This document shows, piece after piece, positions 26,441 through 34,108 of a stretch of DNA of 44,777 bases. Numbering within the stretch: the stretch's first letter is position 1; each line of letters opens with the position of its first letter. The stretch comes from Sneathiella sp. (GTDB taxonomy: Bacteria; Pseudomonadota; Alphaproteobacteria; Sneathiellales; Sneathiellaceae): positions 1 through 44,777 of the forward strand of contig NZ_JARGOQ010000031.1 of assembly GCF_029233945.1 (NCBI RefSeq), written 5' to 3'. Both the position numbers and the translations under genes were made by a program. The notes under the pieces were generated by a model that was not told the origin of the DNA, did not search any database, and worked only from the letters and a program-made list of their open reading frames with translations.

Positions 26441-27672
26441 CAGATGCGCAGCCTCGCGCGGATAATGTCAAGGAGGCCGATGCCGGGAAAATTAACATAG
26501 GCCGCCCGACCCACCGGGCAGTCATCGAAGTTCCCGCGCTCGGCGGAAAACTCGATCAGCGCCTGCCCGACGCCCGCCCCCCGGCCCTTGGCGAGCGCGG
26601 CAAGGTCATCGTTGCCAAGCGTAAAGGCGGACCCGCGTGTCATGATAACGGTTCCGTTGCGCATCTCATAATCCCCTTCCAGCACCACCTCGGCTGTCAT
26701 GCCCGGCTTCAGGAGCGGGACTTCCGCATCAGCGAGCGGGACATCGACCATCAGGATCGAGCAATCGAGCCAGGCGGCGACCGGATCACCGGCCTTAACC
26801 GTTGCGCCCGGCGCGGCGCGGCGGCTCCAGACCACGCTCCCCGGTGGGGCTGTCACCCGGGCCGCCGCCTGCCGCGCATAGTCTTCCTCTGCCTTGGCCT
26901 TGGCGATTTTCGCGGAGATAACATCCGCCTCCGCCTCCCGCAGTTGAAGCTGTGTGGCCTTTTTCGCGAGTTTCAGCTCGATCCGCGCCCCGCGCACCCA
27001 GGTGGGATCATCCCCGTCTTCGGTAATGAAGACCCCTTTGTCCGCCGCCGCGCGCTGAACCTTCATCTTTTCGAGTGTTTCGCGCAGATGCGCGATCTGT
27101 TGCTCAGCTTCCAGGACATCCAGCCAGGCCTCGTCATTTGCGATCTGGGATATGTTCTTGCGCGCGAGCAGCTTGTCATAGCGGTCCGCAATCTCGCGCT
27201 TGAGTTTCAGGCCGCGCTCATTCGTCTGAATTTCAGTTTCCAGATTTTCAATGCGCACATCCAGCAGAGTGCGAAACGCTACTGCATAGCTTGATTTCTG
27301 CTCCCGCCGCTCATCGTCCAGCGTTTCGATATCGTCAAGGAAACGCCGCGCTTCCGAAACCTTAACCGTTGTATGATCCAGATGCGCCTGGGCCGAGATC
27401 AGGTCCGTTCGGCTTAAAAGATCATTCTCGATTATCGCAATCACTCCGTCGGGACCGACCGTTCCGGCGACATAGAGCCGCGCTTCCTGTAGCTTCCCTT
27501 CAATCGGCGCGGTCGCGACATTCAGCCAGGAGGTAATCGCCGCATCGCGCACGATGATGGAACGGATATAGGGTCCGATAATCCAGCCGACATAAATCAG
27601 AAAGCCCAGAATAGTGATGATATAGAACCGCCGGGACCGCTTCTTTCGGTGCGGCGGAATAGTCTCTTCCAT
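26440..27672 (-). CDS. HlyD-type membrane fusion / adaptor protein
   Basis: A 410-residue membrane fusion protein. It has a basic N-terminus, one membrane segment at about residues 16-38 (FYIITILGFLIYVGWIIGPY), a long coiled-coil hairpin (about 95-260) and a biotinyl-lipoyl-like/beta-barrel part (TAPPGSVVWSRRAAPGATVK). Such proteins link an inner membrane transporter to an outer membrane channel or act as glycan co-polymerases. No ABC, MFS or TolC gene is adjacent; the only coupled gene is the degenerate CDF-like protein downstream, an unusual pairing. The promoter should lie in the 170 bp upstream. Confidence 0.75.
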   Translation of the reverse strand: MEETIPPHRKKRSRRFYIITILGFLIYVGWIIGPYIRSIIVRDAAITSWLNVATAPIEGKLQEARLYVAGTVGPDGVIAIIENDLLSRTDLISAQAHLDHTTVKVSEARRFLDDIETLDDERREQKSSYAVAFRTLLDVRIENLETEIQTNERGLKLKREIADRYDKLLARKNISQIANDEAWLDVLEAEQQIAHLRETLEKMKVQRAAADKGVFITEDGDDPTWVRGARIELKLAKKATQLQLREAEADVISAKIAKAKAEEDYARQAAARVTAPPGSVVWSRRAAPGATVKAGDPVAAWLDCSILMVDVPLADAEVPLLKPGMTAEVVLEGDYEMRNGTVIMTRGSAFTLGNDDLAALAKGRGAGVGQALIEFSAERGNFDDCPVGRAAYVNFPGIGLLDIIRARLRI

Positions 27673-27750
27673 ACAGCTTTCCCCTAAAGCAGGTTTCTAC
27701 GCATTCACCGAACAACACAGCATCACGCGATGGTTGCGACGGAGGCCGCG

Positions 27751-27785
27751 CAATCGATCCCGGAACGATCCGGTGTAATCGATTG
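27751..27785. repeat. Nested inverted repeat upstream of the HlyD-type gene
   Basis: CAATCGAT and ATCGATTG (8 bp, exact) flank an inner CCGGA/TCCGG dyad, giving a cruciform-like symmetric site between the HlyD-type and NIPSNAP genes. There is no T-run, so a terminator is unlikely. It could be an operator or a chance dyad. Confidence 0.3.
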
Positions 27786-27845
27786 TGATGATAGTATATA
27801 GAGCATTGCAATTCTATCGGGAAATCAGCAAAGGGCGCGTTTGCT

Positions 27846-28157
27846 TTATCCTGTCGAGGCGAGCTTGAGGAAGGTCCGGTCCTCACGCAGGAGGAATTTT
27901 TCTTTTTGGGCGAACTCGTAATTCTCCCGGCCCAGCGGATCGGCGGCAAGGCGCGTGCGATAGGCTTCATAGGCCGCGAGGCTTTCGATATTATAGACGC
28001 CATAGGCCAGCGTGCTCGATCCCTCATGCGGCGCGTAATAGCCAATGAGATCGGCGCCGCAGCGCGGGATCGCCTCGCCCCAGTTCCGCGCATATTGCGT
28101 GAACTGGTCTTTTTTCGTCGGGTCGATATGGTAACGGATAAAGCAGGTAAGCATCAT
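27846..28157 (-). CDS. NIPSNAP-family protein
   Basis: A 103-residue NIPSNAP (dimeric alpha/beta barrel) protein, with the N-terminal [21 protein letters not shown] and the later [20 protein letters not shown] typical of the family. Its biochemical role is unknown; bacterial members often accompany redox or stress genes. It is divergent from the ArsR-type regulator, which may control it, and lies downstream of the HlyD-type gene in the opposite order of transcription. Confidence 0.8.
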   Translation of the reverse strand: MMLTCFIRYHIDPTKKDQFTQYARNWGEAIPRCGADLIGYYAPHEGSSTLAYGVYNIESLAAYEAYRTRLAADPLGRENYEFAQKEKFLLREDRTFLKLASTG

Positions 28158-28223
28158 TCTCTCCTTCTGTGAAAGGCGATATTACCGCTTGCATGTCGTA
28201 GATGATTCGTTTACCATCGAACT

Positions 28224-28904
28224 ATGAAAGAAGGACCGGACATAGCGTTTCTCGGCTCCCTGATCGGCGATCCGGCGCGGGCGAATATGCTGACGGCGCT
28301 GCTCTCGGGCAAGGCGCTGACGGCGAGCGAGCTTGCCACCGAGGCGGGGATAACCCCGCAGACAGCAAGCGCGCATCTGGGCAAGATGGAAGCCGCGGGT
28401 CTGCTTGCACTGCGCAAGCAGGGGCGGCACCGCTATTTCGCCCTCGCCGATGACGATGTCGGCAGCCTGCTGGAGGCGATGATGGGCCTCGCCGCAAAAA
28501 AAGGTCATCTCCGCACCCGGACCGGCCCGAAGGATCCGGCACTCCGCCATGCGCGGGTCTGCTATAACCATCTCGCGGGCGACCTTGGCGTGCGGATGAT
28601 GGACAGCCTGCTCGCGAAGAATTTCCTGACCCCGGAGAATGAGGGGCTGGGCCTCACGGCGGACGGCAAGGCCTTTTTCGGGGAGTTCCAGATCGATTTT
28701 GAGCCGCTGGAAAAACTCCGCCGCCCGCTTTGCAAATCCTGCCTCGACTGGAGCAACCGGCGCAGCCATCTCGCGGGCTCTTTGGGCAGCGCCCTGCTCA
28801 CCCGCTTCTATGATCTCGGCTGGGCCAGGCGGATCGACAATTCCCGCGTTGTTGCGTTCAGTGCGCGCGGCGAAAAAGAATTCCTCAACATCTTCCCGAT
28901 CTGA
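28224..28904 (+). CDS. ArsR-type winged-helix regulator with C-terminal domain
   Basis: A 226-residue regulator. The N-terminal winged helix (residues 8-75, IGDPARANMLTALLSGKALT through HRYFAL) is ArsR-like. The C-terminal part (ARVCYNHLAGDLGVRMMD, CKSCLDWSNRRSHLAGSLG) is shared by a group of stand-alone alphaproteobacterial regulators with unknown signal. Cysteines in CYNHL and CKSC could form a metal or redox site. The start codon has little Shine-Dalgarno, so the message may be near leaderless. It is divergent from NIPSNAP, the probable target. Confidence 0.78.
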   Translation: MKEGPDIAFLGSLIGDPARANMLTALLSGKALTASELATEAGITPQTASAHLGKMEAAGLLALRKQGRHRYFALADDDVGSLLEAMMGLAAKKGHLRTRTGPKDPALRHARVCYNHLAGDLGVRMMDSLLAKNFLTPENEGLGLTADGKAFFGEFQIDFEPLEKLRRPLCKSCLDWSNRRSHLAGSLGSALLTRFYDLGWARRIDNSRVVAFSARGEKEFLNIFPI

Positions 28905-29011
28905 CCAACCCGGATCGACAGGAGTTTCGTCCCGGCAAGGAACTTTTTCGCGGCTCCGGGCGTTGGTTTCAATCAATCAACTGATCGGCCAAAGGGGAAA
29001 GGAGCCACATA

Positions 29012-29572
29012 ATGTCATCTGCTGAAAAGACAGACCTCGTTCGCGAAGCCGTTGCCATTTTCGATGATCTGGAAACGATGCAGGGCGCCATCGATGAGCT
29101 GGAGAATTCCGGCTTCAATCTGGCGGATTTCAGCTTCGTCGCAAAGGAAAAGGCCGTTGAGGAAAAACTCGGCCATATCTACAACCGGGTTGAGGACCTT
29201 GCCGATGACCCGAAGGTGCCGACGACGATCTTTGTACCCAATGAAATGATGGCCGAGACCAAGGGCGCCCTGATTGGTGCGCCGCTCTATATTGCGGCAG
29301 CCACGGCGACCGGTGTCATGGTGGCGGCCGGAGGCCCGCTCACGCTGACCATCGGCGCGGCAGTGGCGGCAGGCGGTGCCGGCGCGGCGCTTGGCGGCAT
29401 CCTCGCCAGGATTGTCGGGGATCGTCACGCGGAACATCTGCAGGAACAGCTCGATCGCGGGGGGCTGCTTCTCTGGGTGCGCGCCCGGGACGAGACGCAG
29501 GGACAGCGGGCCGTAAAAATCCTCTCCAAATACTCTCCGCAGGATGTCTGGCTGCAAGGGGAGGACAGCTAG
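29012..29572 (+). CDS. Glycine-zipper-containing protein, stress-17M-like
   Basis: A 186-residue protein with an N-terminal ferredoxin-like part (AVAIFDDLETMQGAIDELEN), a Gly/Ala-rich membrane-inserting hairpin at about residues 89-130 (GALIGAPLYIAAATATGVMV and AAGGAGAALGG) and a C-terminal charged segment. The arrangement resembles general stress protein 17M-like and DUF1269 proteins of unknown function. A good AAGGAG site precedes the ATG. It stands alone between the ArsR-type gene and azlC. Confidence 0.6.
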   Translation: MSSAEKTDLVREAVAIFDDLETMQGAIDELENSGFNLADFSFVAKEKAVEEKLGHIYNRVEDLADDPKVPTTIFVPNEMMAETKGALIGAPLYIAAATATGVMVAAGGPLTLTIGAAVAAGGAGAALGGILARIVGDRHAEHLQEQLDRGGLLLWVRARDETQGQRAVKILSKYSPQDVWLQGEDS

Positions 29573-29672
29573 CGCCCGCCATCTGGCTGTCGTTATCTGC
29601 GGGGCGGCGTAATCTTGTCCCTGAGACAATTATTTGCTCGCCATCGATTTAAAGCGCCGATATCCTGCGCCC

Positions 29673-30356
29673 ATGAAACAGGGATTTTACAGCATTCTGC
29701 CCTTTGCCATCGGGGCGGCGGCCTATGGCTTTGCCTTTGGCATCCTCGCGGCACAGGCGGGCTATCCGTGGTGGGGCGTCGCGCTGATGAGTTTTTCCGT
29801 GCATGCGGGCTCGTCGCAGATTGTCGCGGTAGAGCGCTTCGGCGTGGACGGGCTGGTGATCGGCGCGGCGCTCGCCGGGATTGCGCTCAACCTGCGTTAT
29901 CTCGGGATTGTCGCCTCCCTCTCGGCGATCCTGCGGGGCGTGCCGCTCTGGCAGAAGCTGATCGCCATTCATATCACCGGTGATGAGAACTGGGCCCTGA
30001 CCATGGCGCGCCACGCCAAAGACCCGCAAATCGGCGCGGCCTTCCTGATCGGCTCCGGCCTGACGATGATCACGGTCTGGACCAGCTCGACGGCGCTTGG
30101 CGCGCTTTTGGGCCAGCAAATGCCCGATCTCGCGAGCTACGGCCTCGGCTTTGCCTTCACCGCCGCCTTTATCGCCATGGCGCGGGCGATGTGGCGGGGC
30201 AAGCGGAATATCGCGCCCTGGGCCGCGACCTTTGCCATTACCGTCCTGCTGATGAAGCTCGGCATGCAGAGCGCCTATGCCATCCTGCTCGGCAGCCTCG
30301 CCGGGGTCGGCGTCGCGGCGTTCTTGCGTCGCGGGACCGGAGGGAGCATCACATGA
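29673..30356 (+). CDS. azlC: AzlC-family branched-chain amino acid exporter subunit
   Basis: AzlC is the large membrane subunit of the AzlCD exporter for branched-chain amino acids. The 227-residue protein has about six membrane segments and the characteristic AAAYGFAFGILAAQAGYPWW and HAGSSQIVAVERFG motifs. The ATG at 29673 fits the family start better than an upstream TTG. Its stop overlaps the azlD start by 4 bp (ATGA), so both subunits are translated together. Confidence 0.9.
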   Translation: MKQGFYSILPFAIGAAAYGFAFGILAAQAGYPWWGVALMSFSVHAGSSQIVAVERFGVDGLVIGAALAGIALNLRYLGIVASLSAILRGVPLWQKLIAIHITGDENWALTMARHAKDPQIGAAFLIGSGLTMITVWTSSTALGALLGQQMPDLASYGLGFAFTAAFIAMARAMWRGKRNIAPWAATFAITVLLMKLGMQSAYAILLGSLAGVGVAAFLRRGTGGSIT

Positions 30357-30658
30357 CCCTCGATCACTGGTTGCTCATCGCCCTCCTCGCCGTTGGCGCC
30401 TATGGGTTGCGGCTCGCCGGGCTCATCGGCGGGCAGGCCATCCTTCATAACGCGAAGCTGAAAACCCTGCTCGACGATCTGCCGGGCTGCCTGATCGTCG
30501 CCCTTGTCGCCACGTCGCTGGCCGATGCAGCCCCCCTCACCTGGATCGCCGCCGCCTTCGCGCTTGTTGTGGCGATTGTGAGCAATAACGTCGTGATCAC
30601 CATGGCGCTCGGCTTTGCCGCGATGTTCGGATTGCAGTATTTTGGCGTGGGGGTTTAG
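30353..30658 (+). CDS. azlD: AzlD-family small exporter subunit
   Basis: The small partner of AzlC, 101 residues with three or four membrane segments (LLIALLAVGAYGLRLAGLIG, LIVALVATSLA, WIAAAFALVVAIVSNNVVIT). The ATGA overlap with azlC fixes the start. The last 126 bp of the gene recur as a diverged fragment 1.7 kb downstream. Confidence 0.9.
   Translation: MTLDHWLLIALLAVGAYGLRLAGLIGGQAILHNAKLKTLLDDLPGCLIVALVATSLADAAPLTWIAAAFALVVAIVSNNVVITMALGFAAMFGLQYFGVGV
30533..30658 (+). repeat. azlD 3' end, copy 1 (within azlD)
   Basis: The last 126 bp of the intact azlD gene. It matches 32367-32492 with 13 mismatches by my hand count (about 90% identity), mostly at third codon positions, and both copies end in the same TAG. 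Confidence 0.85.
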
Positions 30659-30668
30659 GGGAGCCTAA

Positions 30669-31133
30669 TCACCCCGCGCAAATCATTACCTTTTGCCGTT
30701 CACAGGCCGCCACCCGATGTTTGAAGCAGTCGCGATAATCCTGGTCCGCATAGAGCGCGACGAACGCGTTCAAATCCGGAAAGGCGCCGATTGCAATGAT
30801 GTCCCAGTCTTCGCTGTCGCCGAGGAACATCCCGCCATAAGGGCCGACGTGAAGAAAGCTCCCCCCGGCCTTTTCCATGGCGGGCACGCTGACGGCCGCG
30901 TAGTTGTTAAACGCCTCCATGCCGGAAATGACGGCCCCGGCGTCTGACGGCGACTGCGCATATCCAGCTTTCACCGATAGCTTGAAAAAATTAACGAGCT
31001 TCAGTGGATTTTCCGGAGGAAGGGTCAGGATAGCCTTCCATTGGGCGTTCGTCGGGCTGGAGCCGTCGCTGCCATCGCCATACCAGTCGCAGAACTGCAG
31101 AACCTGCCTGTCAATATCGTGATTGACTTCCAT
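30669..31133 (-). CDS. DUF1330-like dimeric alpha/beta barrel protein
   Basis: A 154-residue protein whose C-terminal two thirds fit a DUF1330/ABM-type dimeric alpha/beta barrel (PLKLVNFFKLSVKA, WDIIAIGAFPDLNAFVALYA, DYRDCFKHR). The N-terminal 45 residues (CDWYGDGSDG...) are extra. The function is unknown; relatives are linked to small-molecule modification. It is divergent from the TetR gene with two palindromic sites between, so it is a probable TetR target. Confidence 0.65.
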   Translation of the reverse strand: MEVNHDIDRQVLQFCDWYGDGSDGSSPTNAQWKAILTLPPENPLKLVNFFKLSVKAGYAQSPSDAGAVISGMEAFNNYAAVSVPAMEKAGGSFLHVGPYGGMFLGDSEDWDIIAIGAFPDLNAFVALYADQDYRDCFKHRVAACERQKVMICAG

Positions 31134-31154
31134 TTGAAATTCTCCCTATTCTAT

Positions 31155-31208
31155 ACACATGTAAACAATACTGTTGAGCCGCTAAATAGGAATTATATTT
31201 ACACGTGT
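31155..31208. promoter_or_regulatory. Pair of candidate TetR operators
   Basis: ACACATGTAAA (31155-31165) and TTTACACGTGT (31198-31208) form an inverted pair, each with an internal palindrome (ACATGT and ACACGTGT), between the divergent DUF1330 and TetR genes. The second site overlaps the tetR GTG start. This spacing and symmetry are typical of TetR autoregulation. Confidence 0.5.
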
Positions 31209-31795
31209 CAAGAAAAAAGGCGACGGGCGTGACCCGAAACGAGATACTGGATGTTGCCTGGGACCTGATTTCGGAACAGGGCGCGGATGTCTCCATGCTG
31301 GATATTGCAAAGGCCGCGAATGTGAGCCGCCAATCCGTGTATCTGCATTTTAAATCGCGGGGCGGATTGCTGATGGGGCTGGTGAAGCGCGCCGATGACC
31401 GGTTTGCCATTCGCGAGGAGTTTTTCGCGGCCATGAAAATAGCGTCCCCCGACAAGAGGCTTGATGCCTGCCTGGGCGCCTGGTTCAAATTCGCGAAAAA
31501 CATTCAGCCCGTGGCCAATGACCTCATTCGCCTGCGCAAAACGGATGCCGATGCCGCCGCCGCGTGGGAGGATAGAATGACCGAATTGCGCCTGTGGGAG
31601 AAAAAGCTGATAGACTCCCTCGCCGCGGACTCCGCCCTCAAGGAGGGCTGGACCGTCACAAGCGCAACAGACTTTCTCTGGGCGTCTTCTTCCGTACAGA
31701 TTTGGGACCTGCTGACCGGAGATCGCGGCTGGAGCGCCCGAAAATGCTCGCAGGTTCTAAGATCGACGATCGCGAACGCCTTGTTACGGGACTAA
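31205..31795 (+). CDS. TetR-family transcriptional regulator
   Basis: A 196-residue TetR repressor: an N-terminal helix-turn-helix (TRNEILDVAWDLISEQGADV to SVYLHFKSRGGLLMGL, residues about 10-56) and a helical ligand-binding domain. The first start is GTG at 31205; a GTG at 31229, closer to an AAGGCGAC stretch, is an alternative. The divergent DUF1330 gene is the likely target, and the paired palindromes between them the operator. It lies in the cassette flanked by azlD-tail copies. Confidence 0.82.
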   Translation: MSRKKATGVTRNEILDVAWDLISEQGADVSMLDIAKAANVSRQSVYLHFKSRGGLLMGLVKRADDRFAIREEFFAAMKIASPDKRLDACLGAWFKFAKNIQPVANDLIRLRKTDADAAAAWEDRMTELRLWEKKLIDSLAADSALKEGWTVTSATDFLWASSSVQIWDLLTGDRGWSARKCSQVLRSTIANALLRD

Positions 31796-31882
31796 AACAA
31801 CGGCAGTTGGAAGCGCCCAAAGGATATCGGCGGGGGATCCTTTCGAACATCTGCTGTGCACCATTATTTCATGCGCCCTTGC

Positions 31883-32275
31883 TTAAGACCCAAGCGGTTC
31901 ATCCAGACCATTTGGCAAGGAAATCCAGAGAACGAGTTGAGAGTCTGGAGAATGACGCGAGAGATGGCCTTTGCCATGTGTGTCTTCGACGAGAACGAAG
32001 CTACCAGCGGGAACTGCTCGGATTTCACCATCACTTGTCTCGTACTCTACTGAGCCATCTAGTCGCACTGTTAGCACTCGATCAGGTACTGTGTGCCAAT
32101 CAACCTGACGCATGCCCGCCGGGATGTGGGTAAAGCGGACGCGTGATGCCGGATAACTGTCGGTAACATCGAACGGTGTGGCGTCGGGGTGGACCGCCAC
32201 TTTTTTCGTCGGTATTTCGACCTCACCGAAATGCGATTCCCCATCCGGCGTGGCATAGATGCGCAGGCACTTCAT
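31883..32275 (-). CDS. Cupin-domain protein
   Basis: A 130-residue single-domain cupin, beta-barrel in pattern with CLRIYATPDGESHFGEVEIP, the HTVPDRVLTVRLDGSVEYET strand pair and AVPAGSFVLVEDTHGKGH, which holds histidines that could bind metal. The function is unknown. The ATG at 32275 with an AAGGGG site was preferred to a TTG 18 nt upstream. It is convergent with the TetR gene. Confidence 0.72.
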   Translation of the reverse strand: MKCLRIYATPDGESHFGEVEIPTKKVAVHPDATPFDVTDSYPASRVRFTHIPAGMRQVDWHTVPDRVLTVRLDGSVEYETSDGEIRAVPAGSFVLVEDTHGKGHLSRHSPDSQLVLWISLPNGLDEPLGS

Positions 32276-32366
32276 CGGAACAATCCCCTTCAAATTTACA
32301 ATAACGAAATGATGTGACTATACCGTGGAAGAGGAACAGTGCAATCCCATCGGATCGGTGAGAGAG

Positions 32367-32492
32367 CCGCTTATCTGGATCGCCGCCGCCTTCGCCCTTG
32401 TTATGGCGATCGTGAGCAACAACGTCGTCATCACCATGGCGCTCGGCTTTGCCGCGATGTTCGGATTGCAGTATGTTGGGGTCGGCATTTAG
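32367..32492 (+). pseudogene. azlD 3' fragment, copy 2
   Basis: An isolated 41-codon stretch PLIWIAAAFALVMAIVSNNV plus the remainder of the AzlD C-terminus, ending in TAG, about 90% identical to the end of intact azlD at 30533-30658. Upstream of 32367 the sequence no longer resembles azlD, so the gene is truncated. The mismatches fall mainly on third positions, which indicates descent from a homologous gene of a related strain rather than a recent local copy. Confidence 0.85.
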
Positions 32493-32553
32493 GGATTGAC
32501 CAAACCCGCCGGTTGTTCTTTAGAATAGGCGCCGACAACAACGGAGCGAGAAA

Positions 32554-32925
32554 ATGCCAACGAGGGAACGGGTCGAGGAATTCATCGAAATGGTCGTCAG
32601 CGGCGCGCATGTCCGGGCGATCACCGATTTCTATCATGCGGACGCGTCGATGCAGGAGAACCTGAAGGCGCCGCGCCGGGGCCGCGAGACCCTCGAAGCC
32701 CATGAGGCGGCGGCGCTCGCGCGGGTTCAGAAAGTCCATACCCACCCCGACCCGGTCTTCCTTGTCGACGGCGACCATGTGGCCATCAACTGGACCTTCG
32801 ATTTCACCGACAAAAGCGGCAACACCCGCCGCCTTGAGGAACTTGCGTTGCAGCACTGGGACGGCGACCGGATACGAAAGGAACAATTCTTCTATGACAC
32901 GGCCAGCGCGTGGGCTGAAGTTTAG
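32554..32925 (+). CDS. NTF2/SnoaL-like protein
   Basis: A 123-residue cone-barrel (NTF2/SnoaL) protein: ITDFYHADASMQENLKAPRR, then FLVDGDHVAINWTFDFTDKS and RLEELALQHWDGDRIRKEQF, the usual order of strands. Such proteins are binding or isomerase-type enzymes with varied ligands; nothing in the sequence tells the ligand. An ACGGAGCGAG site precedes the ATG. It follows the azlD fragment and is the last G+C-rich gene before the AT-rich island. Confidence 0.75.
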   Translation: MPTRERVEEFIEMVVSGAHVRAITDFYHADASMQENLKAPRRGRETLEAHEAAALARVQKVHTHPDPVFLVDGDHVAINWTFDFTDKSGNTRRLEELALQHWDGDRIRKEQFFYDTASAWAEV

Positions 32926-33017
32926 GGGGCTCTCTGCCGTCATATGAAGAAACTTTTGATCTAAATACAGATATCGGATAGTTTTCTACTAAAAGTATTA
33001 TGTTTTGGGAGCACACC

Positions 33018-34106
33018 ATGAGTGACGAGAAACCGATTTACGAAATTGACGAAGATTTTGATGATCCCGATCCAGATCAAACACCATTGCGGGACCGGAA
33101 AGTTGTTACTCAACCATATGATCTAGCTGTTGCTGCTCTTGTTGATCAAATTAAGTCAGAGCAAATTTTTCTTCGACCATTAAATGATCGACCCAATTTT
33201 CAGCGTAAATACGTTTGGACAAATACGTTGGCGTCACGATTAGTGGAGTCGATCCTTTTAAACGTTCCAATCCCACCGTGCTACCTTTCACAAAACGAAG
33301 AATATGAATTTGATGTTATAGACGGGCAGCAAAGGCTGTATTCATTATACCGATATTTGGATAATCAGTTTCCACTTACCGATCTAGAAGTACTTTCGGA
33401 ATTCAGGAAATTACGATTCCACGAATTACCATCCAAAGATCAGCGGAAATTAAAAACCTACACCCTTAGATGTATAGTAATTACGAATGAATCGCATCCC
33501 GAAATTAAATTTGATGTATTTCAGAGACTAAATTCAAATACCGTTCCTTTAAATGCGCAGGAGCTAAGAAATTGTATTCATCGCGGCGAATTCAATAATT
33601 TGCTCGGAGAATTGGCATCCGGCGATATTTTACTAAAGGTACTCAAAAAGAAAATGCCTGATAAGAGATTACGCGATGAAGAGCTCATATTGCGTTTCTT
33701 TGCGTTTCACAATCTTGGGTTAGAAAAATACAGAACTCCGCTTAAGCATTGGTTTAATGAAGCCGCTAAAATAGGAAGAAGTTATACTCCTGAAAAAATC
33801 CAAGAACTAAAAAGCATATGGAACGACGCATTAGAAGTTGCTACGATTCTGTTTCACCCGGAAGAGTGTTTTAGAAGGGATGAATCAAGAGCAATAAATC
33901 GAGCCTTGTTTGATCTAATAATGTATACCGCTAAAAATTTGACAGTAGCTGATGCTTTGAAAATAAAAGTGGATTTTAAAAAGAAATATAATGAACTTAA
34001 CAGGAACGAGGAATTTCAAGATTTAATTAGCAGATCTGTAGACCATAAAAAAAGAACACTTCGTCGTTTCGAAATTTGGAACGGAGCTATGAAAGGAATA
34101 CAATAA
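33018..34106 (+). CDS. DUF262 (ParB/GmrS-like) protein
   Basis: A 362-residue DUF262 protein, the nucleotide-binding ParB-like module found in GmrSD, BrxU and other anti-phage proteins. Visible motifs: RPNFQRKYVW at about residue 58, DGQQRLYSLYRYL at 92 (the DGQQR core), and the FQRLN-T-PLN-QELRN segment at about 148-164. There is no GmrD-type HNH nuclease domain, so activity would come from the partner. The N-terminal 20 residues are very acidic. The gene is much more AT-rich than its neighbours and its codon use differs, which signals recent acquisition. A GGGAG site precedes the ATG, and the HEPN gene follows after 2 bp. Confidence 0.82.
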   Translation: MSDEKPIYEIDEDFDDPDPDQTPLRDRKVVTQPYDLAVAALVDQIKSEQIFLRPLNDRPNFQRKYVWTNTLASRLVESILLNVPIPPCYLSQNEEYEFDVIDGQQRLYSLYRYLDNQFPLTDLEVLSEFRKLRFHELPSKDQRKLKTYTLRCIVITNESHPEIKFDVFQRLNSNTVPLNAQELRNCIHRGEFNNLLGELASGDILLKVLKKKMPDKRLRDEELILRFFAFHNLGLEKYRTPLKHWFNEAAKIGRSYTPEKIQELKSIWNDALEVATILFHPEECFRRDESRAINRALFDLIMYTAKNLTVADALKIKVDFKKKYNELNRNEEFQDLISRSVDHKKRTLRRFEIWNGAMKGIQ

Positions 34107-34108
34107 AA

